Source of the DNA: Clostridia bacterium
Lineage (GTDB): Bacteria; Bacillota; Clostridia; Oscillospirales; Acutalibacteraceae
Reading direction: 5' to 3'
Length of the DNA stretch: 64,000 nt
Assembly (NCBI GenBank): GCA_017416485.1
Contig: JAFQCH010000005.1
Coordinates: 34,031-98,030, forward strand
Made by a program: the position numbers and the translations under genes. Under the pieces are notes generated by a model. The model had not been told where the DNA came from, did not search any database, and saw only the letters and a program-made list of their open reading frames with translations. Below are positions 1 to 8,053 of this stretch, piece after piece. Position 1 is the first letter of the stretch, and every line of letters begins with the position of its first letter.

Positions 1-2
1 AT

Positions 3-38
3 GTAACCGGTTTCGTAATGGCCGCTTCCAAGATCTGA
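3..38 (+). CDS. Possible C-terminal tail of an upstream gene (partial)
   Basis: Frame 3 is open from the window edge to a TGA at 36-38 and would encode about eleven residues. A rho-independent terminator follows at 60-92, which fits the end of a plus-strand gene lying mostly outside the window. Frame 2 is also open to 61, so the frame is not certain. No function can be assigned. Confidence 0.2.
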   Translation, partial: VTGFVMAASKI

Positions 39-59
39 GTTGCCACCAATTAAACAAAT

Positions 60-92
60 AAAAAAGAGAGAGAAAATTCTCTCTCTCTTTTT
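60..92 (+). terminator. Rho-independent terminator upstream of apbE
   Basis: A purine-rich arm (AAAAGAGAGAGA) is followed by its complement and a run of five T. It separates apbE from whatever lies upstream. Confidence 0.7.
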
Positions 93-107
93 GTTTATCG
101 GACGAAT

Positions 108-1151
108 ATGATGAAAAGAGTTTTAAGCATTGCAGTTTTGCTTTGCATTCTCATAAGCGGTTTTTGTGCTTGCACAACGCAACCGCAAAAAAATAAATAT
201 ACTGCTCATTCCATGGAGTATTTTGACACCGTGACCACCATAACGGGGTATGCGGATTCACAGGAAGAATTTGATACTGTCGCTGACGAGGTTTTCTCGG
301 CATTCAGTGAATATGACCGTTTGTATTCCATTTATCACCGCTTTAACGGTATGGAAAACCTGTGTACGATCAATGAGCTGGTTGACGGACAACACCGCAC
401 CGTAACAGCGGACAGACGCATTGTCGATATGCTTCTTTATGCAAAAGAAATGTACACCGCCACAAACGGCATTATGAATATTGCCATGGGCAGTGTTTTG
501 TCTTTATGGCATGATTACCGCACCATCGGCAAAGATAACCCCACACAGGCATCCCTGCCTCCCATGGAAAAACTCCGGGAAGCCGCACGGCATTGCGACA
601 TGGAAAAGATTATCATTGACGAGGTCAACAACACCGTTACATTGACCGACCCGCAGATGACCCTTGATGTCGGTGCCATTGCCAAGGGCTATGCCGTTGA
701 ATGCGTTGCCAAAAGCCTTGAAGCAAAAGACATTACGGGATATGTGCTGAATGTCGGCGGCAATGTGCGCACCATCGGCACAAAAGCGGACGGCACCCCG
801 TGGGCAGTCGGAATCGAAAACCCCGACGGCGGAGATTATCTGGCATATCTCAACCTGCAAGGAGAGTCTGTTGTTACAAGCGGCTCGTATCAACGTTTTT
901 ATTATGTGGACGGCAAGCCTTATCATCACATCATCCATCCCGAAACTCTGATGCCCGCAGATCTTTATGTGTCCGTGTCGGTCGTCTGCAAGGATTCAGG
1001 GCTTGCCGATGCGCTTTCAACGGCACTGTTCTGCTTGCCGTTGGAAGAAGGAAAACAAATTGTTGAATCGTTTGCCGATACCGAAGCTATGTGGGTGGAT
1101 GCAGACGGTAATCAGACCGTTTCATCCGGCTGGAATACATTTGCAAATTAA
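108..1151 (+). CDS. apbE: FAD:protein FMN transferase, lipoprotein (ApbE family)
   Basis: ApbE enzymes transfer FMN from FAD to a threonine or serine of extracytoplasmic redox proteins such as Rnf/Nqr subunits, using Mg2+. The 347-residue length is typical. An N-terminal hydrophobic segment ends in a lipobox-like GFCAC, so the protein is probably a lipid-anchored exported protein. Family motifs are present: DVGAIAKGYAVE near residue 187, LNVGGNVRTIG near 210 and the metal-site region DALSTALF near 300. Two ATG codons stand in tandem at 108 and 111; either could start. The gene runs into a small DUF1622 membrane protein 14 bases downstream, suggesting co-transcription. The flavoprotein target is not visible in this window. 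Confidence 0.93.
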   Translation: MMKRVLSIAVLLCILISGFCACTTQPQKNKYTAHSMEYFDTVTTITGYADSQEEFDTVADEVFSAFSEYDRLYSIYHRFNGMENLCTINELVDGQHRTVTADRRIVDMLLYAKEMYTATNGIMNIAMGSVLSLWHDYRTIGKDNPTQASLPPMEKLREAARHCDMEKIIIDEVNNTVTLTDPQMTLDVGAIAKGYAVECVAKSLEAKDITGYVLNVGGNVRTIGTKADGTPWAVGIENPDGGDYLAYLNLQGESVVTSGSYQRFYYVDGKPYHHIIHPETLMPADLYVSVSVVCKDSGLADALSTALFCLPLEEGKQIVESFADTEAMWVDADGNQTVSSGWNTFAN

Positions 1152-1165
1152 AGAAGGTGCAAAAA

Positions 1166-1558
1166 ATGTTTGAAAATCTTGTTGCAAATTTTAAGGAATT
1201 TTTGGTTCCCTTTGCAGAAATTACATCGGGTCTGCTTGAACTGATCGGCATTCTTATTATTTTTGTCGGGTCTTTCCGTGCTTTAGTCCGTCTTTTGCAG
1301 TGTATGAAAAACAAGCAACCACTGCACATTGTTGTGGACCTCGGCAGAGCTTTGTCGCTGGCACTGGAATTCAAAATGGGTGCCGAGATCATCAAAACGG
1401 TTATCATCCATAACCTCGAAGAACTGGCCATTTTAGGTGTTGTTATCATCATCCGTGCCTTGCTGGCAGTTCTCATTCATTGGGAAATTCGCGTGGAAGA
1501 AAAGAACCGTCAGGCTGAACTTGAAAAAGGTTCGCCAACGGATTCCTGCGGACAATAA
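1166..1558 (+). CDS. DUF1622 family small membrane protein
   Basis: About 130 residues with three hydrophobic stretches (roughly residues 17-38, 65-85 and 90-105) and a charged C-terminal tail rich in Glu and Lys. This matches the DUF1622 family of small integral membrane proteins, whose function is unknown. I prefer the ATG at 1166 over the in-frame GTG at 1157, because AGAAGG at 1152-1157 is placed correctly for 1166 and overlaps the GTG. It follows apbE closely and is probably in the same transcript. A strong terminator follows directly. Confidence 0.8.
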   Translation: MFENLVANFKEFLVPFAEITSGLLELIGILIIFVGSFRALVRLLQCMKNKQPLHIVVDLGRALSLALEFKMGAEIIKTVIIHNLEELAILGVVIIIRALLAVLIHWEIRVEEKNRQAELEKGSPTDSCGQ

Positions 1559-1598
1559 AAAAATGAAACACTCGTTGCCGGAGTGTTTCATTTTTTTT
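1557..1598. terminator. Bidirectional terminator between DUF1622 gene and araC-type gene
   Basis: A perfect stem AAATGAAACACTC / GAGTGTTTCATTT with loop GTTGCCG is flanked by an A-run on the left and a T-run on the right. It can serve both convergent genes. Confidence 0.85.
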
Positions 1599-1624
1599 GC
1601 CTGATTACATAAGGTTTTTGTTGC

Positions 1625-2443
1625 TTACTTTGCAGATGCTTTTCTTTTCTTCTGCACCTTTTTCGGCGAGATGCCGTAGGCTTCTTTGAACTTTTTTGAA
1701 AAGTAGTTGCTGTCTTCAAAGCCGCAGCATTCCGCGATCTGTGTTATATTCTGTTTATCGTCTGTGCGAAGCAGTTGTTCGGCATGTTGCAATCGTAAAG
1801 AATTCAGATATTTTGAAAAACCCAGCCCCGTTTCTTTTTTGAACATTCTTGAAAAATGCTCACTGCTGACGGAAAATCTTTTTGCCAAAGCCGAAAGGGA
1901 AATATCCGATGAAAAATTTTCTTTTATATAAGCAACCGCCTGTTCAATGACCTTGTTGCCGTCATCAACGGGAATGCAGGAATCTGCATTTCTTGCAAGA
2001 AAATAAAACAGGGAATGCGTATGGCAGACAATTATTTCATCGGAAAGAATATCTTTCAGTTTGTATTCTTGCTCGATTTTGCCGAAAATCTTTTTTACTT
2101 CATCTGCCACAAGCGGGTTTCTGTAAAGATAGTTCTTTGCAAAAACAGTATCAAGCAGGGTCTCGGGAATATAGTTTTTGTTGCAATTGATAAGAATTCT
2201 TGTGTGTTCAATGTTGTCGTATTTTGTGTGATGAATAATGCCGTCGGGGATGATGACAATGTCACCCGCCTGCACGGTGTAAACCTTGTTGTCAATGATG
2301 TAGGTGCAGTTCCCTTCAAGCAGAAAATAGATTTCATACAGTCCGTGATAATGCGGCCAGGAAGTGCCTGTTTCTGCCACACGCTTGCTTACCCCGCGGT
2401 GAAAATAAAACTTCTCATCGGGGTCAAATTTAATGGAATTCAT
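1625..2443 (-). CDS. AraC family transcriptional regulator with N-terminal cupin domain
   Basis: A 272-residue regulator. Residues about 15-100 form a cupin-type sensing domain (histidines in WPHYHGLYEIY, then a VQAGDIVIIP strand-turn). Residues about 170-265 hold the double helix-turn-helix of the AraC/XylS family, with the characteristic CGFEDSNYFSKKFK and GISPKKV elements. Such proteins usually sense a sugar or related ligand and activate nearby transport or catabolic genes. I use the ATG at 2443 rather than the GTG at 2452, because GAAGGTG lies at the right distance upstream of 2443. It diverges from the phosphoesterase - YhhN - transporter run at 2592-5864, which is its most likely target. 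The ligand is unknown. Confidence 0.9.
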   Translation of the reverse strand: MNSIKFDPDEKFYFHRGVSKRVAETGTSWPHYHGLYEIYFLLEGNCTYIIDNKVYTVQAGDIVIIPDGIIHHTKYDNIEHTRILINCNKNYIPETLLDTVFAKNYLYRNPLVADEVKKIFGKIEQEYKLKDILSDEIIVCHTHSLFYFLARNADSCIPVDDGNKVIEQAVAYIKENFSSDISLSALAKRFSVSSEHFSRMFKKETGLGFSKYLNSLRLQHAEQLLRTDDKQNITQIAECCGFEDSNYFSKKFKEAYGISPKKVQKKRKASAK

Positions 2444-2591
2444 CTTTTGCACCTTCTTTCTTTTTTGATATTATCATTGCACATCAAAAAAGTCAAGAAA
2501 TTAACCCTAAACTGTCAATTTTGTTAAGGAAATTATAACAAAACAGATGTATTATATGATTGTATAAGTATGATACAAAGGGAAGATAGTC

Positions 2592-3680
2592 GTGAAAAAA
2601 GGGATAAAAGCAATTCTTGCCGTTTTGCTTGTGCTCATCATCGGTGCCGGCAGTTTTGTGCTTTATAAAAATACGCAGGGCATTTCTTATGATCTTTCTT
2701 CGGTTGAAAAAATGCAAAACTCCGTTGAGATCATTGCAGAAGATGCCGACAGTGTAACCATCAGAAAAAACGGTGACGGTGATTTCAAAGTGCTGATGTT
2801 TACCGACACGCATCTGAACGGCAAAAAGCAAACAGACAACATGACCGTTTCTTATATCGTGAAGAATATAACCGCCCAACAGCCCGATCTCGTTGTTTTC
2901 GGCGGCGACAATGTTTCTTCGGGGTTTAACAAAAAACGCAATGAAGAATTTGCACAACTGATGGAAAACCTCGGTGTTTATTGGGCAGCCGTGCTCGGCA
3001 ACCACGAGGGAGACGGACTTATGGCGGTTTCAAGGGAAGAAAATGTGCAAATCTTCTCGTCATACGAATATTGCCTGATGAGAAACGGCAAAGATGATGT
3101 GGACGGCAACGGCAACTATACTATCAACATTCTGAATGCCGACAACACACTGAAAGAAGTATTTTTCTTCATGGATTCGGGCAGTTACATGACCGAAGAA
3201 TCAAAAACGGAATACGGTGTCACCCAAGATGGTGAAGTGTATGACGGTGTCAAAATCTCGCAGGTGAATTGGTACAACGAAAAACACGCAAGTCTGACAG
3301 CGCAATACGGCGATTTTAAGTCCGTGCTTGTGGTGCACATTCCGCCGTATCAGGCAGAACAGGATTATGCCGAAAATGATTTTCTGTACGGTGCAAAGCG
3401 AGAGGGTGTTTGCGAATCAGGGTTTGATGCGGGGCTTGTTGATGCCATGATTGAAAAGGGAAGTGCGCAGGCTGTTTACTTCGGACATGACCATGTGAAC
3501 GATTTCGGTGTGATGTATGAAAACATTCTGCTTTCTTACATTCAGCCCTCGGGCTACGGGGTTTACAATATGCAAAGCAAATTCGGCTCCCCCGAAAACG
3601 AATGGATTCAGGGATGCACATTGCTGACCATCGCAGCCGACGGCACATACACCGCCGAACAGATATTCAATCATCAATAA
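2592..3680 (+). CDS. Membrane-anchored metallophosphoesterase (calcineurin-like)
   Basis: 362 residues. An N-terminal hydrophobic segment (residues 5-24) anchors or exports the protein, so the enzyme probably works outside the cytoplasm. The dimetal phosphoesterase motifs are in order: FTDTHLNG near 72, GGDN near 104, GNHEGD near 136, HIPPY near 249 and GHDHVND near 297. The start is a GTG behind GGGAAG. The YhhN gene starts three bases after the stop codon, pointing to one transcript with the transporter further on. The family covers nucleotide, phospholipid and phosphoprotein substrates; the substrate here cannot be read from sequence. Confidence 0.88.
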   Translation: MKKGIKAILAVLLVLIIGAGSFVLYKNTQGISYDLSSVEKMQNSVEIIAEDADSVTIRKNGDGDFKVLMFTDTHLNGKKQTDNMTVSYIVKNITAQQPDLVVFGGDNVSSGFNKKRNEEFAQLMENLGVYWAAVLGNHEGDGLMAVSREENVQIFSSYEYCLMRNGKDDVDGNGNYTINILNADNTLKEVFFFMDSGSYMTEESKTEYGVTQDGEVYDGVKISQVNWYNEKHASLTAQYGDFKSVLVVHIPPYQAEQDYAENDFLYGAKREGVCESGFDAGLVDAMIEKGSAQAVYFGHDHVNDFGVMYENILLSYIQPSGYGVYNMQSKFGSPENEWIQGCTLLTIAADGTYTAEQIFNHQ

Positions 3681-3683
3681 GTT

Positions 3684-4379
3684 ATGAAAATAATGCTTTT
3701 GATGATTGCCGTCATTTCGGCAGGCATGCCCGTGTTCACGCAGAAAACGGGGCTTTCCCAAAAATACGGTTTTGCGATGAAAATGCTGTGTGCGGGGCTG
3801 TATCTTTTGACGGGGCTTCTCGCGGCAACCGCTTTTAAAACAGGAACGCTGTATACTTTTCTGATTCTCACCGCCTTGTTGTGCGGTGCCCTGGGTGACT
3901 TTTTCTTAAGTTACAAGCAGGAAAAATATTTTCTGTCGGGTGTCGTCTTCTTTGCATTGGGGCACGGGGTTTACAGCATTGCTTTTCTCACAGCCGGGGA
4001 ATACAAAGCAATACATCACATCATTCCCGTTTCGGTTTTTGCTGTTCTTATGGCTTTGCTGCTGTTTGTTTTTGCAAAAACAAAACTCAAACTCGGCAAA
4101 TTGCAGATGCCGCTTCTGGTTTATGGGGCAATTCTGTTCTTCTTTTTCGCCGGTGCCGTTACCAAAGGTGTGGTTGCGGCAACAGCGGGAAATCTGCCCT
4201 TCGGTTTGATTCTCATTGCGGGGGCATTGCTTTTTATTGCATCCGACCTGATGCTCGGCGTGCAAATCGGCGGTGTGAAATTACCCAAACTTTTGCACCA
4301 CGCGGTTTCTTACACCTATTTCCCCGCACAGACGCTGTTTGCCTTGAGCATATTTTTTCAGACACTCATAAACGGATAA
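3684..4379 (+). CDS. YhhN/TMEM86 family membrane protein (lysoplasmalogenase-like)
   Basis: 231 residues with about eight hydrophobic segments. The GALGDFFLSYK and FFALGHGVYS segments, with acidic residues inside membrane helices, are typical of the YhhN family. Animal members hydrolyse the vinyl-ether bond of lysoplasmalogens. Many anaerobic clostridia make plasmalogens, so a related lipid role is plausible, but bacterial function is poorly settled. It begins three bases after the phosphoesterase stop and precedes the transporter by 24 bases, so the three genes are probably co-transcribed. Confidence 0.82.
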   Translation: MKIMLLMIAVISAGMPVFTQKTGLSQKYGFAMKMLCAGLYLLTGLLAATAFKTGTLYTFLILTALLCGALGDFFLSYKQEKYFLSGVVFFALGHGVYSIAFLTAGEYKAIHHIIPVSVFAVLMALLLFVFAKTKLKLGKLQMPLLVYGAILFFFFAGAVTKGVVAATAGNLPFGLILIAGALLFIASDLMLGVQIGGVKLPKLLHHAVSYTYFPAQTLFALSIFFQTLING

Positions 4380-4403
4380 ACTGATATACAAGGAGAAACG
4401 AAT

Positions 4404-5864
4404 ATGGGAAATTTCAAAGAAAAACTGCAATCTTTCAAAAATAATCCCGATATCGCACTCAGGGAGCAGGTCGGCTACATTTCGGGTCTGCTCGGCAACA
4501 GCATGGGGCAGGATGCGGTCGGCACCTATACCGATCAGTTTATGTATGACTACATGGGGCTCAAGTCAAGCCAAATCGTCACCATGAAATCCGCCACCAC
4601 GGGTGTGAATATCTTGATTGCCCCCATTGTCGGTGCCCTGCTCGACGGCAACAGCTCTAAAAAAGGCAATGCAAGAACCTTTATGCGGGCTTCTGCCATT
4701 CCGTTCACACTGGCTTCCGTTCTGCTGTTTATTGTGCCGTCAGGCTCGGCGACCTTCAACTTTATCTGGAGCTTTGTGCTGTATCTGACATTCAACATTG
4801 CCGACACCTTTTTTGATGTGGCGCTGTCTACGCTTTCGGTGCGAATGACCCCCAATGCCAAGGCCAGAAAGAATTTCTATACCGTTGCAAGTCTTGCTGC
4901 TACCGTCGGTTCCATGCTGCCGGGCGGCCTTGTACCCATCATCATCGAATCGCAGCAGGGAGATTACAGCTCCGAAAAATGGGCCTTCTTTTCGGTGGCA
5001 CTGCTGTTTGGCATTATCGGTTTGTTTGCCATGATGGTACCCTGCCTGACCCTCAGAGAGCGCAACCTTGTGCTGCCTCCCAAGGACAACAAAAAGGTCA
5101 ATATTGACTTCAAGCTGATTCTTCTGAACCGTCCGCTGTTGCTTTTGTGCCTGAGCCAGTGCGTGGACTCGATTCGTCAGGTCTGCTACAATTCGCTGCC
5201 CTTCTTCTACAAGCAGACACTCAACAAATACAGCATGAAAACCTATGTGGAGGTTGCATCCTCTGCATTGTCCTACGGCGGCCTTTTGGCCCTGCCTTTC
5301 ACCGGCAGAAAATTTTCTTCGCGTGATGTGCTCGTGCTCGGCTATCTGCACACGGGTATCTGCTATCTGCTTTTGTCGCTGTTCGGCTACAAGCATCTGT
5401 GGATTGTCGGTATCCTGATTGCCATCGGCGGTCTTCCCAATGCCGCAATGGGTGCCGCAAGACGAATTCTGCTTGCAGACTCAACTGACTATATGGAATG
5501 GAAAAGCTACAAAAAATACGGTGTGGCACAGCGTAATGAGGGTATGATTTTTGCATTCAACACCATGATTAACAGAATTGCCGCCCTGTGGAAGGAGCTG
5601 CTTGTGAACGGCGGTCTTTCCCTCATCGGCTATCAGAGTGCACAGATGATCGGCGGCGAAATGGTGGAAGCGGTGCAGACTCCCAAAACATTGCACGGCA
5701 TTTTCCTGCTTGTGGTTGTGCCCGGCATTATCGGCAATCTGCTGCCCTCGCTCATTATGATGTTCGATAACTTCACAGGTAAGCACAAGGCAAAAATTAT
5801 GGAAGAGCTCGAAGAAATCCGTGCTCTGAACAAAGCCGCCAACGAAGAAAACGAAACCGTTTAA
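4404..5864 (+). CDS. MFS_2 / GPH family sugar:cation symporter-like transporter
   Basis: 486 residues with about twelve membrane helices. The N-terminal region (GNSMGQDAVGTYTDQFMYDY, then an APIVGALLD loop after helix 2) matches the glycoside-pentoside-hexuronide symporters related to MelB, found often in gut Clostridia. It probably imports a glycoside or sugar acid with Na+ or H+. The ATG follows AAGGAG closely. It ends the operon that starts with the phosphoesterase at 2592 and is followed by a terminator. The divergent AraC regulator at 1625-2443 supports a carbohydrate role. The substrate is not inferable. Confidence 0.88.
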   Translation: MGNFKEKLQSFKNNPDIALREQVGYISGLLGNSMGQDAVGTYTDQFMYDYMGLKSSQIVTMKSATTGVNILIAPIVGALLDGNSSKKGNARTFMRASAIPFTLASVLLFIVPSGSATFNFIWSFVLYLTFNIADTFFDVALSTLSVRMTPNAKARKNFYTVASLAATVGSMLPGGLVPIIIESQQGDYSSEKWAFFSVALLFGIIGLFAMMVPCLTLRERNLVLPPKDNKKVNIDFKLILLNRPLLLLCLSQCVDSIRQVCYNSLPFFYKQTLNKYSMKTYVEVASSALSYGGLLALPFTGRKFSSRDVLVLGYLHTGICYLLLSLFGYKHLWIVGILIAIGGLPNAAMGAARRILLADSTDYMEWKSYKKYGVAQRNEGMIFAFNTMINRIAALWKELLVNGGLSLIGYQSAQMIGGEMVEAVQTPKTLHGIFLLVVVPGIIGNLLPSLIMMFDNFTGKHKAKIMEELEEIRALNKAANEENETV

Positions 5865-5868
5865 GAAG

Positions 5869-5904
5869 AAAAAAGAACCTCGCCGATGGATGAGGTTCTT
5901 TTTT
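5869..5904. terminator. Terminator between transporter and aldo/keto reductase genes
   Basis: Stem AAAAGAACCTC / GAGGTTCTTTT followed by T residues. The two flanking genes converge, and the hairpin is usable in both directions. Confidence 0.8.
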
Positions 5905-5917
5905 GCGTGTAAGCGTG

Positions 5918-7096
5918 TTATTTTTTCTTTCCGAATGCCGATGCAACTGCGCAGACTGCTTTGTAGGCAGAGCCTTCAAGTTCCTTTTCTGCTTCTTTGA
6001 GTTGCTTTCTGATTTCAATTCCCTGCGGGCAGTGCTGTTCGCATTTGCCGCAACCGATACAAGCGGAAGCAGGTGCATGTTTTTCTTTGACGGTACATTT
6101 GGCGTATTCTTTGATGCCTTTGAAACGGTTGTCGGTAAAACAGCGGTTGTAGGCAGAAAATGTGCCGCTGATGTTGATATTCTGCGGGCAGGGCATGCAA
6201 TACCCGCAACCCGTGCAGCCGACCTTCATTTTGGCATTGATGGAGTTTACAACGCTTCTGAGCATGGCTTCATCCTGCTTGGTCAGCTCACCGATTTCAG
6301 TCGTGTTGGCGGTGTTGATATTATCCTGCACCATTTCATCGGAATTCATACCCGACAGCACCACCGTCACCTCGGGCTGATTCCACAACCAACGCAGAGC
6401 CCACTGTGCGGGTGTGTGTTGCACGGTGTGTTCGCTGAAAATGCGCTTTGCATCTGCGGGAAGGTCATTCACAAGTTTGCCGCCGCGAAGCGGTTCCATA
6501 ATCATAACGGGAATGCCTTTTGCGTGGGCATGTTGCAAGCCCTTGCGACCCGCTTGCGTATGCTCATCCATGTAATTATACTGAATCAGGCACATGTCCC
6601 AATCGTAGGCATCCACGATTCTGCAGAACATCTCGCTGTTGCCGTGGAACGAAAAACCAAACTGACGAATCACGCCGCTTGCTCTTTTTTCTTCGATCCA
6701 TTTTTCGATGCCGATGCTTTGCAGGCGTTCCCACAGCTTGATGTCACCCATCATGTGGAACAGGAAAAAATCCACATAGTCCGTGCGTAGTCTTTTCAAC
6801 TGTTCACCCAAAAGTTTGTCAAGAATCTCTGTTGTGCGCATCATCTGCGGAGGCAGTTTGGTGGCAATGAACACCTTGTCGCGGATATTGTTCTTTTCAA
6901 AAATTTCACCGATCGCTGCTTCGCTGCCGGGGTAAATGAATGCCGTGTCAAAATAGTTCACGCCGTTGCGAAATGCGTTCATGACCTGCTTTTCGGTTTC
7001 TTCCATCTGAATTCTGCCCAGCTTCTTTTTGAAGCGCATGCAGCCGAAGCCTAAAACAGATAATTGGTTGCCGTATTTATCCTCACGGTATTTCAT
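5918..7096 (-). CDS. Aldo/keto reductase with C-terminal 4Fe-4S ferredoxin domain
   Basis: 392 residues. Residues 1 to about 270 form an aldo/keto reductase barrel (FGCMRF near the start, NYFDTAFIYPGS with the catalytic Asp and Tyr, FIATKLP with the Lys). The C-terminal part has two cysteine clusters, CTGCGYCMPCP and CIGCGKCEQHCP, that would bind two 4Fe-4S clusters. This fused architecture is common in anaerobes and suggests electron exchange with ferredoxin rather than only NAD(P)H. The ATG at 7096 is chosen because GGAGGG lies six bases upstream; an earlier TTG at 7114 precedes this site and is unlikely. The substrate is unknown. Confidence 0.92.
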   Translation of the reverse strand: MKYREDKYGNQLSVLGFGCMRFKKKLGRIQMEETEKQVMNAFRNGVNYFDTAFIYPGSEAAIGEIFEKNNIRDKVFIATKLPPQMMRTTEILDKLLGEQLKRLRTDYVDFFLFHMMGDIKLWERLQSIGIEKWIEEKRASGVIRQFGFSFHGNSEMFCRIVDAYDWDMCLIQYNYMDEHTQAGRKGLQHAHAKGIPVMIMEPLRGGKLVNDLPADAKRIFSEHTVQHTPAQWALRWLWNQPEVTVVLSGMNSDEMVQDNINTANTTEIGELTKQDEAMLRSVVNSINAKMKVGCTGCGYCMPCPQNINISGTFSAYNRCFTDNRFKGIKEYAKCTVKEKHAPASACIGCGKCEQHCPQGIEIRKQLKEAEKELEGSAYKAVCAVASAFGKKK

Positions 7097-7175
7097 AAAA
7101 GCCCTCCGAAACAAATTGATTGTAAATTCTTAATTATCATTATATCATAACTGTGTCACCGATTTCAACTTTTCT

Positions 7176-7204
7176 TTGAAAACGGACTATTCTTGTGTTA
7201 TAAT
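7176..7204 (+). promoter_or_regulatory. Sigma-A type promoter of the YgjP-like gene
   Basis: TTGAAA at 7176-7181 and TATAAT at 7199-7204 are separated by 17 bases. The predicted start near 7211 lies downstream of the TTG at 7193, which excludes that codon as the translation start. Confidence 0.8.
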
Positions 7205-7234
7205 CAATTCATATTTTTTTGCGAGGTGAAAGAA

Positions 7235-7798
7235 TTGCCTTTTGAAAATGTAAAAATCACTGTCATCCGTTCCGACCGCAAAACATTAGCAATTCAGCTC
7301 AAAAACGGCGAAATCATCGCCCGCGCACCCAAACGGATGAAAGAAAAAGAAATATTTGCTTTCATTGAATCCAAAAAGAGTTGGATTGAAACCCACCTTG
7401 CCACGCAACAGCAACGCAAAGAAGCACTTGCAAAAGTGCCCCCTTTAACACAGGAAGAAATCAATGCGCTTGCGCAAAAGGCATTGAAAATCATTCCGCA
7501 GAAGGTTGATTTTTTTGCCAAGCAAATCGGTGTGACATACAACAGAATCACAATCCGTTGTCAGCGCACACGGTGGGGGAGTTGCTCCTCGCAAGGCAAT
7601 CTGAATTTTAATTGTCTTTTGATGCTGTTACCCGATGAAATCATCGACAGCGTAGTTGTTCACGAGCTCTGCCACCGCAAGCACATGAACCATTCCAAAC
7701 AGTTTTATGCGGAGATTGAAAAAGTTTTTCCGAATTATCCCGCTTGCCACAAATGGCTCAATGAAAATGGCAGATTTTATCTTGACCGATTGCCGTAA
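7235..7798 (+). CDS. YgjP-like (DUF45) zinc metallopeptidase
   Basis: About 187 residues. The gluzincin motif HELCHRKHMNH near residue 145 provides two zinc ligands and the catalytic Glu. RWGSC just upstream is the other hallmark of the SprT/YgjP group. It is probably a cytosolic or membrane-peripheral protease of unknown target. The start is TTG at 7235, preceded at six bases by GAGGTG and downstream of a consensus promoter. The gene stands alone and converges with the copper ATPase gene. Confidence 0.85.
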   Translation: MPFENVKITVIRSDRKTLAIQLKNGEIIARAPKRMKEKEIFAFIESKKSWIETHLATQQQRKEALAKVPPLTQEEINALAQKALKIIPQKVDFFAKQIGVTYNRITIRCQRTRWGSCSSQGNLNFNCLLMLLPDEIIDSVVVHELCHRKHMNHSKQFYAEIEKVFPNYPACHKWLNENGRFYLDRLP

Positions 7799-7802
7799 AA
7801 AA

Positions 7803-7834
7803 TGACTGCTTACCCGAATCGGTAGGCAGTCTTT
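7803..7834. terminator. Terminator between YgjP-like and copper ATPase genes
   Basis: Imperfect stem GACTGCTTACC / GGTAGGCAGTC with loop CGAATC, between convergent genes. Confidence 0.6.
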
Positions 7835-7843
7835 GCTTGATTA

Positions 7844-8053
7844 TCAGACGATTTCAATAACCTGATAGCCGTTGTCTGTGATTACCTTTGCAAGCACATC
7901 GTCTGCAACAAGGGTATTCAGTGTGACCACTGCCGTGCCGGCCGTATGGCTGACCACTGCCGCCGCAACACCGTCTGTGCTTTCCAGCAACTGTTTTACT
8001 CTTGCTTCGCAATGCGGGCACATCATGCCTTCAATTTTTATGGTTTTTTCCAT
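7844..8053 (-). CDS. Possible internal translation product: CopZ-like copper chaperone
   Basis: Inside copA, in frame, an ATG at 8053 is preceded by GAGGT at 8061-8065 with seven bases between. Initiation here would give a free 69-residue heavy-metal domain (MxCxxC-type motif [11 protein letters not shown]) identical to the ATPase C terminus. A lysine-rich linker separates it from the last membrane helix. It looks either like an ancestral separate copZ that lost its upstream stop or a dual-product gene. In E. coli, copA yields a free chaperone by frameshifting, so a dual output is plausible. Translation has not been shown. Confidence 0.45.
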   Translation of the reverse strand: MEKTIKIEGMMCPHCEARVKQLLESTDGVAAAVVSHTAGTAVVTLNTLVADDVLAKVITDNGYQVIEIV